NCBI RefSeq assembly: GCF_022539505.1
Contig: NC_061514.1
Location: 340,240,644-340,304,643, forward strand
Source of the DNA: Lolium rigidum
Taxonomy: Eukaryota; Streptophyta; Magnoliopsida; Poales; Poaceae
DNA length: 64,000 nucleotides
Reading direction: 5' to 3'
The notes under the pieces were generated by a model. The model saw only the letters and a program-made list of their open reading frames with translations. It made no database searches and was not told where the DNA came from. The translations under genes were made by a program, and so were the position numbers. Of the stretch, positions 11,289 through 22,457 are shown in pieces. Position 1 is the stretch's first letter; each line of letters starts with the position of its first letter.

Positions 11289-12224
11289 GATTAGTAGGTT
11301 AGTGCACTAAATCAAAAATATATGGTGGTACTCTCACAACTCACTCAAAACTGATAAGAAAAGGAAATCTTACCGTTCCAAAGTAAATTAGTGTTGCTTA
11401 CCACTTGTAGTAACAACTAGTGCACGGATGTAGCGAAGCGAATATCAAGGGTATAAGAACAATCACACGACAAAGCAGGATATATGTGGGGCTGTAGGTA
11501 GGCTACCTATTTGCACCAATAACAAGCTCTAGCGCTGACCGTAGACGACCAAAGATACTCACACAAGGCGATATAATGGGGCAATGCAACTATATGGAGG
11601 AAAAAAAATTGCAATGCACTAGGAAGACGCTAGCAAAGCTCAACGAGACAGGCACAAGATTGCTCAACTACAGGTGCAGTAAAGAAAACTTAGGCCTTTC
11701 ACTTGATTCAACTAGCACGACACTTTTCTTTTTGTATTTTTCTTTTTGTATAACACACGCAGCTATGTAGCTCTTTTTGCTTCTTTTCAATTTTCTCTTT
11801 TTTTTTTTGACTCAACTCCTTGATAACACGGCCAACAAGATATGCAAAGCACCAAAACCCTAATGAGCAGCCTGTCGAGCGGTAAAACTAGTCTCTTCTG
11901 GGGAAGTTCCTAGTCACGTATATCGAAAGGCTGTAGCTATGGTTTGGACAAACACACTTGTATGCTATGTGGACTCGGAGTAAACAAAAGCTGACTCTAG
12001 ATGACAAACTAGATGAAAAGAAAACACAAACCCTAACAATTCTACTAGAAGAAAGATAAAGGTACGCAAAAACAACTACGAAAAGCAACTAAAACTCGAA
12101 ATTAGTGCAAGCTATGGCTATGGCAAACCCTAACCCTAAATTTTTTTTGGCTTTTTCTGGATAGGAAAACACTCACAACTCAACTATGGGGTGGATTGTG
12201 GATGGCTTACCGAGGAAAACTGGA
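11289..12224 (-). other. Gypsy B untranslated leader
   Basis: The stretch between the gag start and the primer-binding site. It is AT-rich with homopolymer runs (for example 11797-11809), and no ORF continues from gag. A short CCCTAACCCTAAA occurrence at about 12126 looks incidental. Confidence 0.6.
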
Positions 12225-12236
12225 AATCTGATACCA
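12225..12236 (-). other. Gypsy B primer-binding site (initiator tRNA-Met type)
   Basis: The minus strand reads TGGTATCAGATT, three bases from the LTR edge at 12240. It matches the canonical TGGTATCAGAGC at the first ten positions. Confidence 0.8.
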
Positions 12237-12239
12237 AGA

Positions 12240-13345
12240 TGATATGGGGTGGCCCGATCTTCTCAGTAAGCAACGGTGGTGATGATGATCACGGGGTGAT
12301 GACATCGGAGAAACACGTCGATGTAGTGGATGATAACTTGTATGACGCAACGAGATCTCTCGATTGGTCCCTGTCGCCAATGCAACAGCTCTCAACCCTG
12401 CAAGATATTCGCAACTCCACACACTTGCGCACGTAGCCGCCGACCACGAAGCGGTAAGTTGCAACCGTCTAATTCCCAATGGAACAACGAGATCACACAA
12501 GACTTAAACGGGATCTACACAATATCCAAGCAATATGGTGTAGGGAATTCAATAGTTTTGCGAGCAAACAACTAAGAACTAGGGTTTATCTTAAACGTGG
12601 TCTAAAGCAACTAGGGGGCGTTCTGGGCACTTATATAGGTGTCGGGACGAGTTACAGTCGAAAAGATACAAAAATAACCGACCCGGAATAGATCCGGTCG
12701 AGACAGACTCGGGCTGGTCCGGTCGCGGGATCCGGTCGGCCGGGCTGTGGACCGGGCGGTCCGGTCCGTGGTCCCGGTCAACCGGGCTGTGGACCGGGCG
12801 GTCCGGTCGGGGGTCCGGTCAACCGGTCGGAAACCGGGAAAGCTGCGAAGTTTCCGGTTTCGCCCGGTACGATAAATTTCCTCCGGTTGGTGGCCGGTTT
12901 ACGACCGGTCGGCCGGGACCGAGGACCGGGCTGGCCGGTCCGAGGGCCGGTCCGACCGGGTTCCGGACCGGCCTGGACTTCTTCTTCTCCTCTCGCGCAT
13001 TCCTCCCGCTCCTCCCTCGCGCGTCCATGAGATATCTTCATGTCCAGCTCCATGTCCAGCTTCACGGCCCTCTTGACGTCCGTCTTCATGTCCGAGTTGC
13101 TCCTCTCCTCGTGCGATGCATGTCTCCTCTTGATACCGATGATACATAAGTAATAGGACTTAGGCGGTATAAAGTTCTCATCAATCAAAGTACCGTTTAG
13201 AAACAAGTTCACTGTTGTTTAAGTAGCTTCGCACGAGCTCTTGTAATTGGTCCAATCCGAACTTCATTGGACTTGAGCTTCACAGATGGGTTCATCTTCA
13301 TTTGTTAATGACGGAGGTAGTAGTGAGGTAGGGATGTCCTCATCA
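12240..13345 (-). repeat. Gypsy B 5' LTR (in transcription sense)
   Basis: Near-identical partner of 5534-6667 without the ~34-bp internal duplication. On the minus strand it reads DDEDIPTSLLPPS then IGPITRARAKLLKQQ, the C-terminal extension of pol encoded in the LTR. The ORF at 13212-12778 lies just downstream. Confidence 0.87.
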
Positions 13346-13350
13346 CCTAG

Positions 13351-13839
13351 ACAGGATGTTCCGAGGATCAACTTCGTGTTGGTTTTTAGGCCTTGTCTAG
13401 GGTCGGTTTACGATCACCGTGCGTGGCCGCCAGGCTCAATCACGAGTAGGATGTTCCGATTATGCGGTGAAAACCCTAAATCGTAGTAGGTCGTTTTAGC
13501 TTTATTTTGATCAAGCAGGACCACCATCTGATCGTACACCTCGTACGCATCATGGGTGGATTGACTCTTTGAGCCGATTCACAGGACAACCTGAGAGCCG
13601 TTCGAGGCTCGTATTTAATGTTTACGTGTATGCCATGCAGGAAACTAAGCGAGGCAAATCCAACACCTTCCTGACCAGGTATAGGTCAGGTGGCACGCCC
13701 TTGCACCGGCATCGGACGTGCGTGCCGAGTCTATGCGGGCCGTCGCTCGGAGGGACCGGGGCCAGCCCGCGATCCCGGGAGCCTCCCGGCTCTACGGTGT
13801 TGCCCGTCGCTGCTCGCCGGTGGGTTATCGACCGCAACA
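13351..13839 (+). repeat. Gypsy A 5' LTR, second piece
   Basis: Continues the LTR after the Gypsy B insertion, from ACAGGATGTTCCG to ACCGCAACA. It matches 3' LTR positions up to 20310. Confidence 0.87.
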
Positions 13840-13900
13840 CATTCCGGCACGCCCGGTGGGACAATCTTCGACATCAACCGCATCGCCATCTACATCCGAG

Positions 13901-16900
13901 ATGGCGGAAGGCACTCCGATCACGTACGAGGATCCGACCGAGGAGCTCAAGAAGAAGCATGACGAGGTCAAAGCGATCCTCGAAGCCGATCTCATCGGCT
14001 CTTTTCACAGAACCCGCTCACACGGCATCAGGTGGAAAGGGTTCTCACCTGAAGGCGCGCTCGATGGAGTGGACCTGTCTGCCCCGTCAGAAGAACGCAA
14101 CAGGTCCCTGCATCAGGAGATTAACTTCATGGTAGCACATTCGCTACACCGCCATTCTGAGAGCCTGGTGAACACTTTGGAGCGTGTCGCTCTTCGGGTG
14201 ATCCGAGAAATCATGAGGCATCGATACTCTCCGTCGGGACCAGCTCTAGGGACTCACCAAGGAGAGATGCCACTCCAGTCCCGTCCACCGCTGCCATTCG
14301 CGTTGGCAGCACCAGAAGTGCCGAATTCACCGGCATACGCCGTTGACATGGTGGAGTGCACGTACCCTGGGAGGTGCCAGCCAAGATTCTCGGTCAACAT
14401 CAACATGGTAGGACTCGGGCACCACCCTGGTAAGGACAGAGACGAGGGCAGCTGCTCTCACAGCAAAGACAAGGAGGAAGCCGTTCCACGCGATCGGCCC
14501 CGACACTTTCAGAAAGTCCTGGTTCCAATCAAGATGAAGTCCGATTCCAGCGATCGGCCCGTATTATCCTTACCACGCGTTCTCCCCGTATTTGGTGTCG
14601 ACCTCACAGGTGACGGAAAGCTAGGGTATGGGTTTACATCGGCTGATGAGCTAGAAGAAGTCGACATCGGTCCTGGGGATAAGCCGCGACCAACTTTTAT
14701 CAGCAAGAAGTTAGATCCACATCTTAGGGATCAGATGATAGCTCTGTTAAAAGAATACCCAGATTGCTTTGCGTGGGATTACACAGAAATGCCTGGGTTA
14801 GACAGGAGCATCATCGAACATCGACTCCCCCTTAAGAAAGGATTTCGGCCGTTCCAACAACGGGCACGTCAGATGAAGTCCGAAATTCTGGAAGAGGTCA
14901 AGAAAGAGATCGAGAAGATGTTGGCTGTCGGGTTCATCAGGCCATGCAGATATGCTGAATGGATCTCCAGTATCGTTCCCGTAGAGAAGAAGGACGGCCG
15001 ATGGCGTGTGGCCATCGATTTCCGAGATCTCAACAGAGCCACTCCAAGATGAATATCCGATGCCTGTGGCAGAAACGTTGATCAATGCAGCTGCTGGCCA
15101 TAAGGTGTTGAGCTTCATGGATGGCAACGCCGGCTATAACCAAATCTTCATGGCTCCAGAATATATACACAAGACCGCATTCAGAGTACCAGGGGCGATA
15201 GGCTTGTTTGAATATGTAGTCATGACCCTTGGGTTGAAGAATGCTGGTGCAACGTACCAAAGAGCCATGAATTATATATTTCACGATCCGATCGGCAAGT
15301 TGGTGGAAATATACATCGATGACGTGGTAGTCAAGTCTCGTCTCCATGGAGGGACACTTGGATGATTTGCGACGCATCCTAGACCGAACTCGGAAGTTCG
15401 GACCGAGAATGAATCCAAAGAAGTGTGCCTTTGGTGTGACGGCCGGTCGGTTCCTAGGTTTTCCGGTTCATGAACGGGGAATTGAGATCGGCCTCGAAAA
15501 GTCGAGGAGCAGTGCATACCATGCAGCCGCCCACCACGAAGAAAGAGCTCCAACGTCTTATCGGCAAGATCAACTTCGTCCGACGATTCATCTCTAACCT
15601 GTCAGGACGAATCGAGCTGTTCATGGCGCTGGTGAAGATTAAATCTGATGACGAGTTTCACTGGGGGGCAGAACAGCAGCATGCGTTTGACGAGATTAAG
15701 CGGTATCTGACAACATCGCCTGTGCTAGTTCCGCCCCAACAAGACAGGCCGTTCTATATCTACTTATCAGTAGCTGACATGTCCATCGCTTCGGTGGTGG
15801 TGCAACTCTATGAGGGTGTTGAAAAGGTCGTTTTCTACCTCAGCAGAAGGATGTTGGACGCGGAGACAAGGTATCCTGAGGTCGAGAAGCTTTGCCTTTG
15901 CCTGTTCTTCACCTGCACCAAGCTTCATCACATCCTTTTGACGTCAGAGATCATCGTCATATGCAAGTCAGACGTTGTCAAGCACATGCTGCCGGCCCCT
16001 GCTTTGAAAGGCCGGCTTGGTAAGTGGATGTTTGCGTTGACAGAGTTCGACCTTCGGTATCAGCCTGCGAAAGCAGTCAAGGGACAAGCGTTGGCCGATC
16101 TTATAGCTGAACGGATTAATACTAATATAGCAGCACTATCCGTACGTGCGTGGGCTATGTTCTTCGATGGATCGGCTTGTGACGATGGTTGTGGCATCGG
16201 CATTCTGCTCGTGTCGCCTCGGGGGGCAACATATTCTTTCGCCATCAGGCTATCTACCCCTTGCACCAACAATGTTGCTGAGTATGAGGCAGTTCGCAAG
16301 GGAATGGAGTTGCTTTTGGAAGCCGGGGCAGAGGCAGTGGAGGTTTTTGGAGACTCGAAGTTGGTGATCTCTCAACTCACGGACGAATACAAGTGCGAGA
16401 GTGAGTCACTTTTTCCATATTGGGTGGAGTGTCGTGAGCTGATGACACATTTTCGGTACATCAATTTCAATTGGGTCCCAAGGTCTCGAATACCGACGGC
16501 AATGATCTCGCACGGATGGCGTCGGGATACAAGGACATACCGTGACGGGTCGAAGTTCAGTGTGCGCTCCTGGAACAGGATGATTGGAGAGCCGATATCT
16601 TCAATTATTTGAAGGATTCGGCTCAGGGGGCACCTAAAAGGATAAGATACAAGGCTATGAAATATGTCCTTATAGGAGATGACATGTTCTACAGGACGTT
16701 GGAAGGGTTACTACTCAAATGCCTGGGACCAACTGGAGTCTAATCGGCTCTTACATGAGGTGCATGAAGGCGCTCGTGGAACTCACCAATCGGCCCATAA
16801 GATGAAGTGGTTAATTAGGCGATCGGGGTTTTATTGGCCTACCATGCCGGAGGACCGTTTCAAGTACTTCAAGGGATGCCAAGCGTGTCGATGTTCGGAA

Positions 16901-17847
16901 AATCCAGATGGTACCCGCATCAGCCGATGAACCCCATCATCAAACCTTGGCCATTTCGAGGTTGGGGTATGGATATGATCGGCAAAATCCATCCTCCGTC
17001 GAGCAAGAACCACGAGTGGATTCTGGCCATTACAGATTATTTCACCAAATGGGTGGAGGCCGTTCCCATGAAGAATGTAAAATCGGAAGATGTTATCCAA
17101 TTTGTCAAAGAACATGTCATTCATAGGTTCGGGATTCCCCAAACCATCACGACCGATGGAGGTTCGGTCTTTGTCTCTAAAGAATTCGGGAAGTTCTCGC
17201 GATGACATGGGGATTAAGCTAATCCGATCATCTCCATACTATGCTCAAGCCAACGGGCAAGCCGAAGCATCCAATCAAAGCCTCGATCAAGCTGATTAAG
17301 AGGAAGATTGACGAGAACCCTAGGGTGTGGCATGAGACGTTGTCGAAGCTTTGTGGGCCTATCGCATGTCATGCCATGGAGCTATAAAGACTTCGCCGTA
17401 CCAGCCTTGTCTATGGGCAGGAGGCCGTATTACCTTGGAAAATTACGGCTGGATCGAGACGTGTCACGTTTCAGAATGATCTGACGCTCGAAGAGTATGC
17501 AACCCTGATGAGTGACACTATTGAGGATGCAACAGTAACTTAGACTTTGGTCGTTGGAGAAGATTAAAGAGAACAAAGCCAGGGTAGCTCGGGCATACAA
17601 TAAGAAGGTGAGACCAAAGGAGTTTCAAGTTGGTGATCTAGTATGGGAAGCCGTGTTGCCACTAGGAACCAGGGATAAAGCCTATGGCAAATGGTCTCCT
17701 AATTGGCACGGTCCTTACAAAGTCATCCAGGTTCTGAAGGGCAATGCCTACATGCTTGAACAGTTGGATGGTGTGAGGTTCCCAGTGGCCATCAATGGCC
17801 AACATCTCAAGAAGTATTTCCCAAGCATGTGGGAGGATGGGCAGTGA
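13901..17847 (+). pseudogene. Gypsy A gag-pol remnant (gag/protease deleted; RT, RNase H, integrase)
   Basis: The ORF from 13901 (MAEGTPITYEDP) carries the gag N-terminus, then jumps after PNSPAYAV to DMVECTYPG, a sequence found ~1.35 kb further on in Gypsy C. It jumps again to the pre-RT linker (GFTSADELEEVDIG), and frame is kept across both joins until the stop at 15052. Reverse transcriptase continues in 15006-15365 with LEYVVMTLGLKN-type motifs (here FEYVVMTLGLKN) and the catalytic YIDDVVVKS. The segment 15470-16612 has thumb and RNase H, then a second, archaeal-type RNase H (MFFDGSACDDGCGIGILL, NNVAEYEAVRKGME). Integrase follows (about 16750-17300: HEVHEGARGTHQS, WGMDMIGKIHPP, TDYFTKWVEAVP), and 17554-17847 is its C-terminus (VGDLVWEAVLPLGT). 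Several frameshifts make it non-functional. Paired RNase H domains are known from the Tat lineage. Confidence 0.85.
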
Positions 17848-17894
17848 GATATGGAGGCCGATTTTAAATTGGCCAGTAAAAAAAAATTCATCAC

Positions 17895-18223
17895 AGCCGA
17901 TGTACAGACATCGACTTGAGAAAACATGTGGAGACAACAGTATGCATACAGCCGATGCACGGGCATCGACTTCAGAATAATAAAAGCCGATGCATTGCCA
18001 TCGACTCTAGAGGAACAAGCTCAATTAAGCAGTACACGATCGGTTTCAAACCAGAAATCATGATATTTGGGATGAGTCTCCTAGTGGTTGCTGAGGAGTT
18101 CAATCTGCACGTTTATGATTGGAGGATGGTTTGGACGTGAGCTAGACCTGTTGGACCGTGTGGATAGGCAACGGCTTGGCCTCAAATCGCGTTTATAGTA
18201 CAAGCCGATGCCCTGCCATCGGC
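17895..18223 (+). repeat. Repeated 20-nt hairpin motif in the Gypsy A 3' UTR
   Basis: Copies of GCCGATGnnnnnnCATCGAC at 17895-17914, 17951-17970, 17986-18005 and, diverged, 18204-18223. Each can fold as a short stem (CGATG paired with CATCG) with a ~6-nt loop. Equivalent copies lie in the 3' UTR of Gypsy C. Confidence 0.65.
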
Positions 18224-18383
18224 TCTCTGTACAGCGACTTCGTTCGACGATCGGCAAAGTTGACAAGAAAGCAAGATTAATTGGGAAATATTTTCTTCAT
18301 TAATAGTGGATTTTCTTACAAAGAAAGAGCCGATTGCTCGGGGAAGAAATAACAAAAGCCGACTACTACTACTAGTCCCTAAT

Positions 18384-18867
18384 CTAAGGGCCGTTGCTGC
18401 CCTCGTCATCATCATCGCTGCCGCCGGCGCAGCTGCTGATAGGCTCCTCATCGCTGCTCCCGTAGCCTTCTACGGGAGCCTCGTCTTCCTCATCATCGAT
18501 CGTCATCGCTGTCGTTGTCCCACCAGGCGCGGAGGCGCTTCGCCGGTGGGTAACCTTTGAGGGAGTCGTCGTCGTCCTCCTCCGCCTCTTCCTCGGAGGA
18601 GGTGAAGTCATCCCAGGAGAAGCGGTCATCCTCGCTCTCCGCCTCCTCCTCCCCGTCGACGAGGAATTGAAGGTCGTCCTCTCCGTCGGTCAAGGATTTA
18701 TCATCCTCGGACCAGATGGAGGAATCGTGTTCCTCCTTGTCCCACGTCGTTGGGGCGAGGATGTCATGTGCCGCCAACGAGCCCCACTCTGGCGTCGGCT
18801 CACGGAAGGGAGATGATACGTAGGAGAGGTTTGAGGAGGCAGAAGAGGAGGAGGAGGAAGAAGACAT
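18384..18867 (-). pseudogene. Antisense acidic/serine-rich ORF of Gypsy A (frameshifted)
   Basis: Starts at 18867 with MSSSSSSSSASSNLSYVSS. It continues with SLTDGEDDLQFLVDGEEE, SWDDFTSSEEEAEEDDD and GYPPAKRLRAW. The first frame ends at 18493 after 124 codons, but the homologous C-terminus (APVEGYGSSDEEPIS) continues in another frame to about 18384. Order and motifs match the ORF at 27548-27075 in Gypsy C. Extra antisense ORFs between pol and the 3' LTR are known from Tat-lineage elements; the function is unknown. Low-complexity acidic tracts suggest a disordered, possibly nuclear protein (inference). Confidence 0.7.
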
Positions 18868-19151
18868 GGCTACGGAGGAATGGGGGTTTTTTGCCGATGG
18901 CTAGTACGGAGCAGGAGGGTGAAGGGGCGAACTGCTCGATGCGTTTAGATAATGGGATATTGGGGAGAGTTAATGTTACAGCAGTTTCCGAGGAAGTGGT
19001 GCCAAAGAATTGTCAAATCGCGCATAGAAGTCAAGAAGGCAAGGCATCATGATGAAGGATACCGCAGCGGTTCTCGCTCTCGCCACGACATGACCCAACG
19101 AACAAAAGCGGAGTGATTTTGGAATTGTCATTTCCAAAACCAGGGGGCATG

Positions 19152-20310
19152 TGTTATCACCAGAATTTGACCGGATCGGAGGTGGGCCGCGATTGAAGAT
19201 GGGCTTGAAGAATATACATAGAAGAAATACATGAATCGGCCTTGTATACAAAGTTTGGGCTAGTTTGCCCGTGTATCTGTAATATAGTAGGATACGTGTC
19301 GGTTAGATAGAGTTTGGGCTTGTGCCCGGTTGGGATTATTCCCACGTTAGAAAGTCTACGGACTATAAATATGTATCTAGGGTTTATGAAATAAACAACA
19401 ATCACGTTCACCACAAACCAATCTAGGAGCATCGTCAACTCCCTTGTCTCGAGGGTTTTTTCCGGGTAAGCATCATGCTGCCTAGATCGCATCTTGCGAT
19501 CTAGGCAGTACACGTTTGTTCGTTGTTCATGCGCTGCTCGTGCTGAAGCCTTTTTGATGGCGAGCAACGTAGTTATCATAGATGTGTTAGGGTTAGCATT
19601 GTTCATCGTATCATATACTGTCGTCGTGCAACCCTTAGACGTCTAGCCGTCCTCACACCTATATTAGGTGTAAGGGCGGCACCCCGCTTGATCATTATTT
19701 AGTAGATCCGATCCGTTATGATTGCTCCTTGTTTGTCAAGGATTAGTTTAATATCTGCATAGTTAGGCCTTACAAACGGGTTGAAGGATCCAGTGGCGCG
19801 TTGGGTGTAGTTTGCTAGCCCTAGACAGGATGTTCCGAGGATCAATTTCGTGTTGGTTTTTAGGCCTTGTCTAGGGTCGGTTTACGATCACCGTGCGTGG
19901 CCGCCAGGCTCAATCACGAGTAGGATGTTCCGATTATGCGGTGAAAACCCTAAATCGTAGTAGGTCGTTTTAGCTTTATTTTGATCAAGCAGGACCACCA
20001 TCCGATCGTACACCTCGTACGCATCATGGGTGGATCGGCTCCTTGAGCCGATTCACAGGACAACCCGAGAGCCGATCGAGGCTCGTATTTAATGTTTACG
20101 TGTATGCCATGCAGAAACTAAGCGAGGCAAATCCAACACCTTCCTCGACCGGTATAGGTCAGGTGGCACGCCCTGCACCAGCATCGGACGTGCGTGCCGA
20201 GTCTTTGCGGGCCGTCGCTCGGAGGGACCAGGGCCAGCCGCAGTCCTGGGAGCCTCCCGGCTCTACAGTGTTTCCCGTCGCTGCTCGCCGGTGGGTTTCT
20301 GACCGCAACA
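19152..20310 (+). repeat. Gypsy A 3' LTR
   Basis: 1159 bp, TGTTATCACC to GACCGCAACA. A CCAAAACCAGGGGGCATG stretch, a plausible polypurine-type primer region, lies immediately before it. Confidence 0.87.
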
Positions 20311-20993
20311 GTACTGCAAATTTTTTTTTTTGAAATTTCTGCTCGAAATCTAAAACCTGAAAAAGTCTTGTTTCTGTTTTGAATTTTATAAATCCAATTT
20401 TTGTCTAAACGACTGAATTCGGATAGGAAATTTCGGGTAGATACATTTTCATGGAGGTCGTATGCAACCACAAATCCCGTTTTACCGAAACATGACGCCT
20501 TTTTGCAAAAAAGGTCAAAATTCATGTTTGTTAATTCTCATTAATACTAGATAATACATTGGCATCTCAAAGGATTTTATTTTTTGAAATTTATATCTAT
20601 TTATTTTATTTTTTCAAAACCAAAAAGGGGATCCACAAAGGGGGGTGGGAGGTGGTGGTGGAAATGTTTGGGCACCACTTAGCACTGGCGCACTAAGTGG
20701 TGCCCAAACGTTTCCATCACCCCTTATACATAGCAATGGCGCACCATGTGGAGGTGTCCCACTACTACCTCAGATAGCAGTGGCGCACCAGTAAGGGGTG
20801 CGCCACTGGTAAGTTTGGGTGAGGAGTGGACAATGGCAGATCTTTACTGGTGGCGCACTACTAGGCCGGTACGCCACTGCTAACTTGCCTACCAGTGGAG
20901 CACCACTTTGTGGTGTTGGTGTGCCACTACTATACACCAGTAAAGTGGTGCGTCACTGCTAGCAATCTACGGCTAGGCCTATTTCTAGTAGTG
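20311..20993. mobile_element. CACTA-derived element, right part with terminus
   Basis: Ends with GGCCTATTTCTAGTAGTG at 20993, the reverse complement of a CACTACTAGAAATAGGCC terminus. It is preceded by many AGTGGCGCACC/GGTGCGCCACT words (20680-20945). The AT-rich part (20316-20640) shows nothing coding. It completes the element whose left part is 4250-4861. Confidence 0.7.
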
Positions 20994-21226
20994 GAGGAAA
21001 GGTGGTGCCCATAGGCGTTGCCGCTGTCGAGATCGGCACCGCTGATCAGGGATTTATCCCAATGGTATATTCCCGCCACCAGCACCCCAACCGGCCCATG
21101 ATCTCCTGCCAACCGGCCATTGATCTGGCAAGGTGGGAAGCATCTGAATTGAGAAAGGGTTGGAATCTTCAGATATGGTGTCGCCGGACACTGAGTAGGA
21201 CCTCGTGACATGCCTTGCACTTGTCG
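20994..21226. other. Unassigned flank between CACTA end and Gypsy C
   Basis: About 230 bp of balanced-composition sequence with short ORFs on both strands, none recognisable. It is continuous with 29002 onward before Gypsy C inserted, so the two should be read together. Confidence 0.5.
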
Positions 21227-21231
21227 GCTCC

Positions 21232-22395
21232 TGTTATCACCAGAATTTGACCGGATCAGAGGTGGGCCGCGATTGGAGATGGGCTTGAAGAATATACATA
21301 GAAGAAATACATGAATCGGCCTTGTATACAAAGTTTGGGCTAGTTTGCCCGTGTATCTGTAACATAGTAGGATACGTGTCGGTTAGATAGAGTTTGGGCT
21401 TGTGCCCGGTTGGGATTATTCCCACGTTAGAAAGTCTACGGACTATAAATATGTATCTAGGGTTTATGAAATAAACAACAATCGCGTTCACCACAAACCA
21501 ATCTAGGCGCATCGCCAACTCCCTTGTCTCGAGGGTTTCTTCCGGGTAAGCATCATGCTGCCTAGATCGCATCTTGCGATCTAGGCAAGACACGTTTATT
21601 CGTTGTTCATGCGTTGCTCGTGCCGAAGCCTTTTTGATGGCGAGCAACGTAGTTATCATAGATGTGTTAGGGTTAGCATTGTTCATCGTATCATATGCTC
21701 GTCGTCGTGCAACCCTTAGACGTCTAGCCGTCCTTACACCTATCTTAGGTGTAAGGGCGGCACCCCGCTTGATCATTATTTAGTAGATCCGATCCGTTAT
21801 GATTGCTCCTTGTTCTTCAAGGATTAGTTTAATATCTCGCATAGTTAGGCCTTACAAACGGGTTGAAGGATCCAGTGGCGCGTAGGGTGTAGTTTGCTAG
21901 CCCTAGACAGGATGTTCCGGGGATCAACTTCGTGTTGGTTTTTAGACCTTGTCTAGGGCCGGTTTACGATCACCGTGCGTGGCCGCCGTGCTCAATCACG
22001 AGTAGGATGTTCCGATTATGCGGTGAAAACCCTAAATCGTAGTAGGTCGTTTTAGCTTTATTTTGATCAAGCAGGACCACCATCCGATCGTACACCTCGT
22101 ACGGATCATGGGTGGACCGGCTCCTTGAGCCGATTCACAGGACAACCCGAGAGCCGATCGAGGCTCGTATTTAATGTTTACGTGTATGCCATGCAGGAAA
22201 CTAAGCGAGGCACATCCAACACCTTCCCGACCAGTGTATAGGTCGGGTGGCACGCCCTTGCACCAGCATCGGACGTGCGTGCCGAGTCTTTGCGGGCCGT
22301 CGCTCGGAGGGACCAGGGCCAGCCGAAGTCCCGGGAGCCTCCCGGCTCTACAGCTGCTGCCCGTCGCTGCTCGCCGGTGGGTTTCGACCGCAACA
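21232..22395 (+). repeat. Gypsy C 5' LTR
   Basis: 1164 bp. It is followed by CATTCTCGGCACGCCCGGTGGG, the likely primer-binding region; the exact tRNA cannot be assigned by eye. Confidence 0.88.
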
Positions 22396-22457
22396 CATTC
22401 TCGGCACGCCCGGTGGGACAATCTTCGACGTCAACCGCATCGCCATCTACATCTGAG

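Larger units (their letters stand above)
5534..13345 (-). mobile_element. Gypsy B: chromovirus-like LTR retrotransposon nested in the LTR of A
   Basis: It starts TGATATGGGG and ends CCTCATCA, flanked by a perfect 5-bp TSD, CCTAG (5529-5533 and 13346-13350). LTRs are 5534-6667 (1134 bp) and 12240-13345 (1106 bp) and are very similar, suggesting a fairly recent insertion. Transcription runs on the minus strand: gag near 11288, protease, reverse transcriptase, RNase H and integrase follow in that order down to about 6700. A tRNA-iMet-type primer site and a polypurine tract sit next to the LTRs. Frameshifts in gag and pol make this copy non-coding as it stands. The lineage is inferred from domain order and RT style; I see no classical chromodomain. 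Confidence 0.88.
4862..20310 (+). mobile_element. Gypsy A: Tat-lineage LTR retrotransposon, host of nested Gypsy B
   Basis: LTRs begin TGTTATCACCAG and end GACCGCAACA. The 5' LTR is in two pieces (4862-5533 and 13351-13839, 1161 bp in total) and the 3' LTR is 19152-20310 (1159 bp). Flanks are GCACT before and GTACT after, a 5-bp TSD with one C/T change. Without the nested insert the element is about 7.6 kb. Pol motifs (YIDDVVVKS reverse transcriptase, a second RNase H, H2C2 integrase) place it in the Tat lineage. Most of gag and all of the protease are missing compared with Gypsy C. Confidence 0.88.

Noticed and set aside
12228..12236. tRNA gene at CTGATACCA
   Set aside because: Only the short primer-binding match is present, with no cloverleaf around it; the same holds near 41045.
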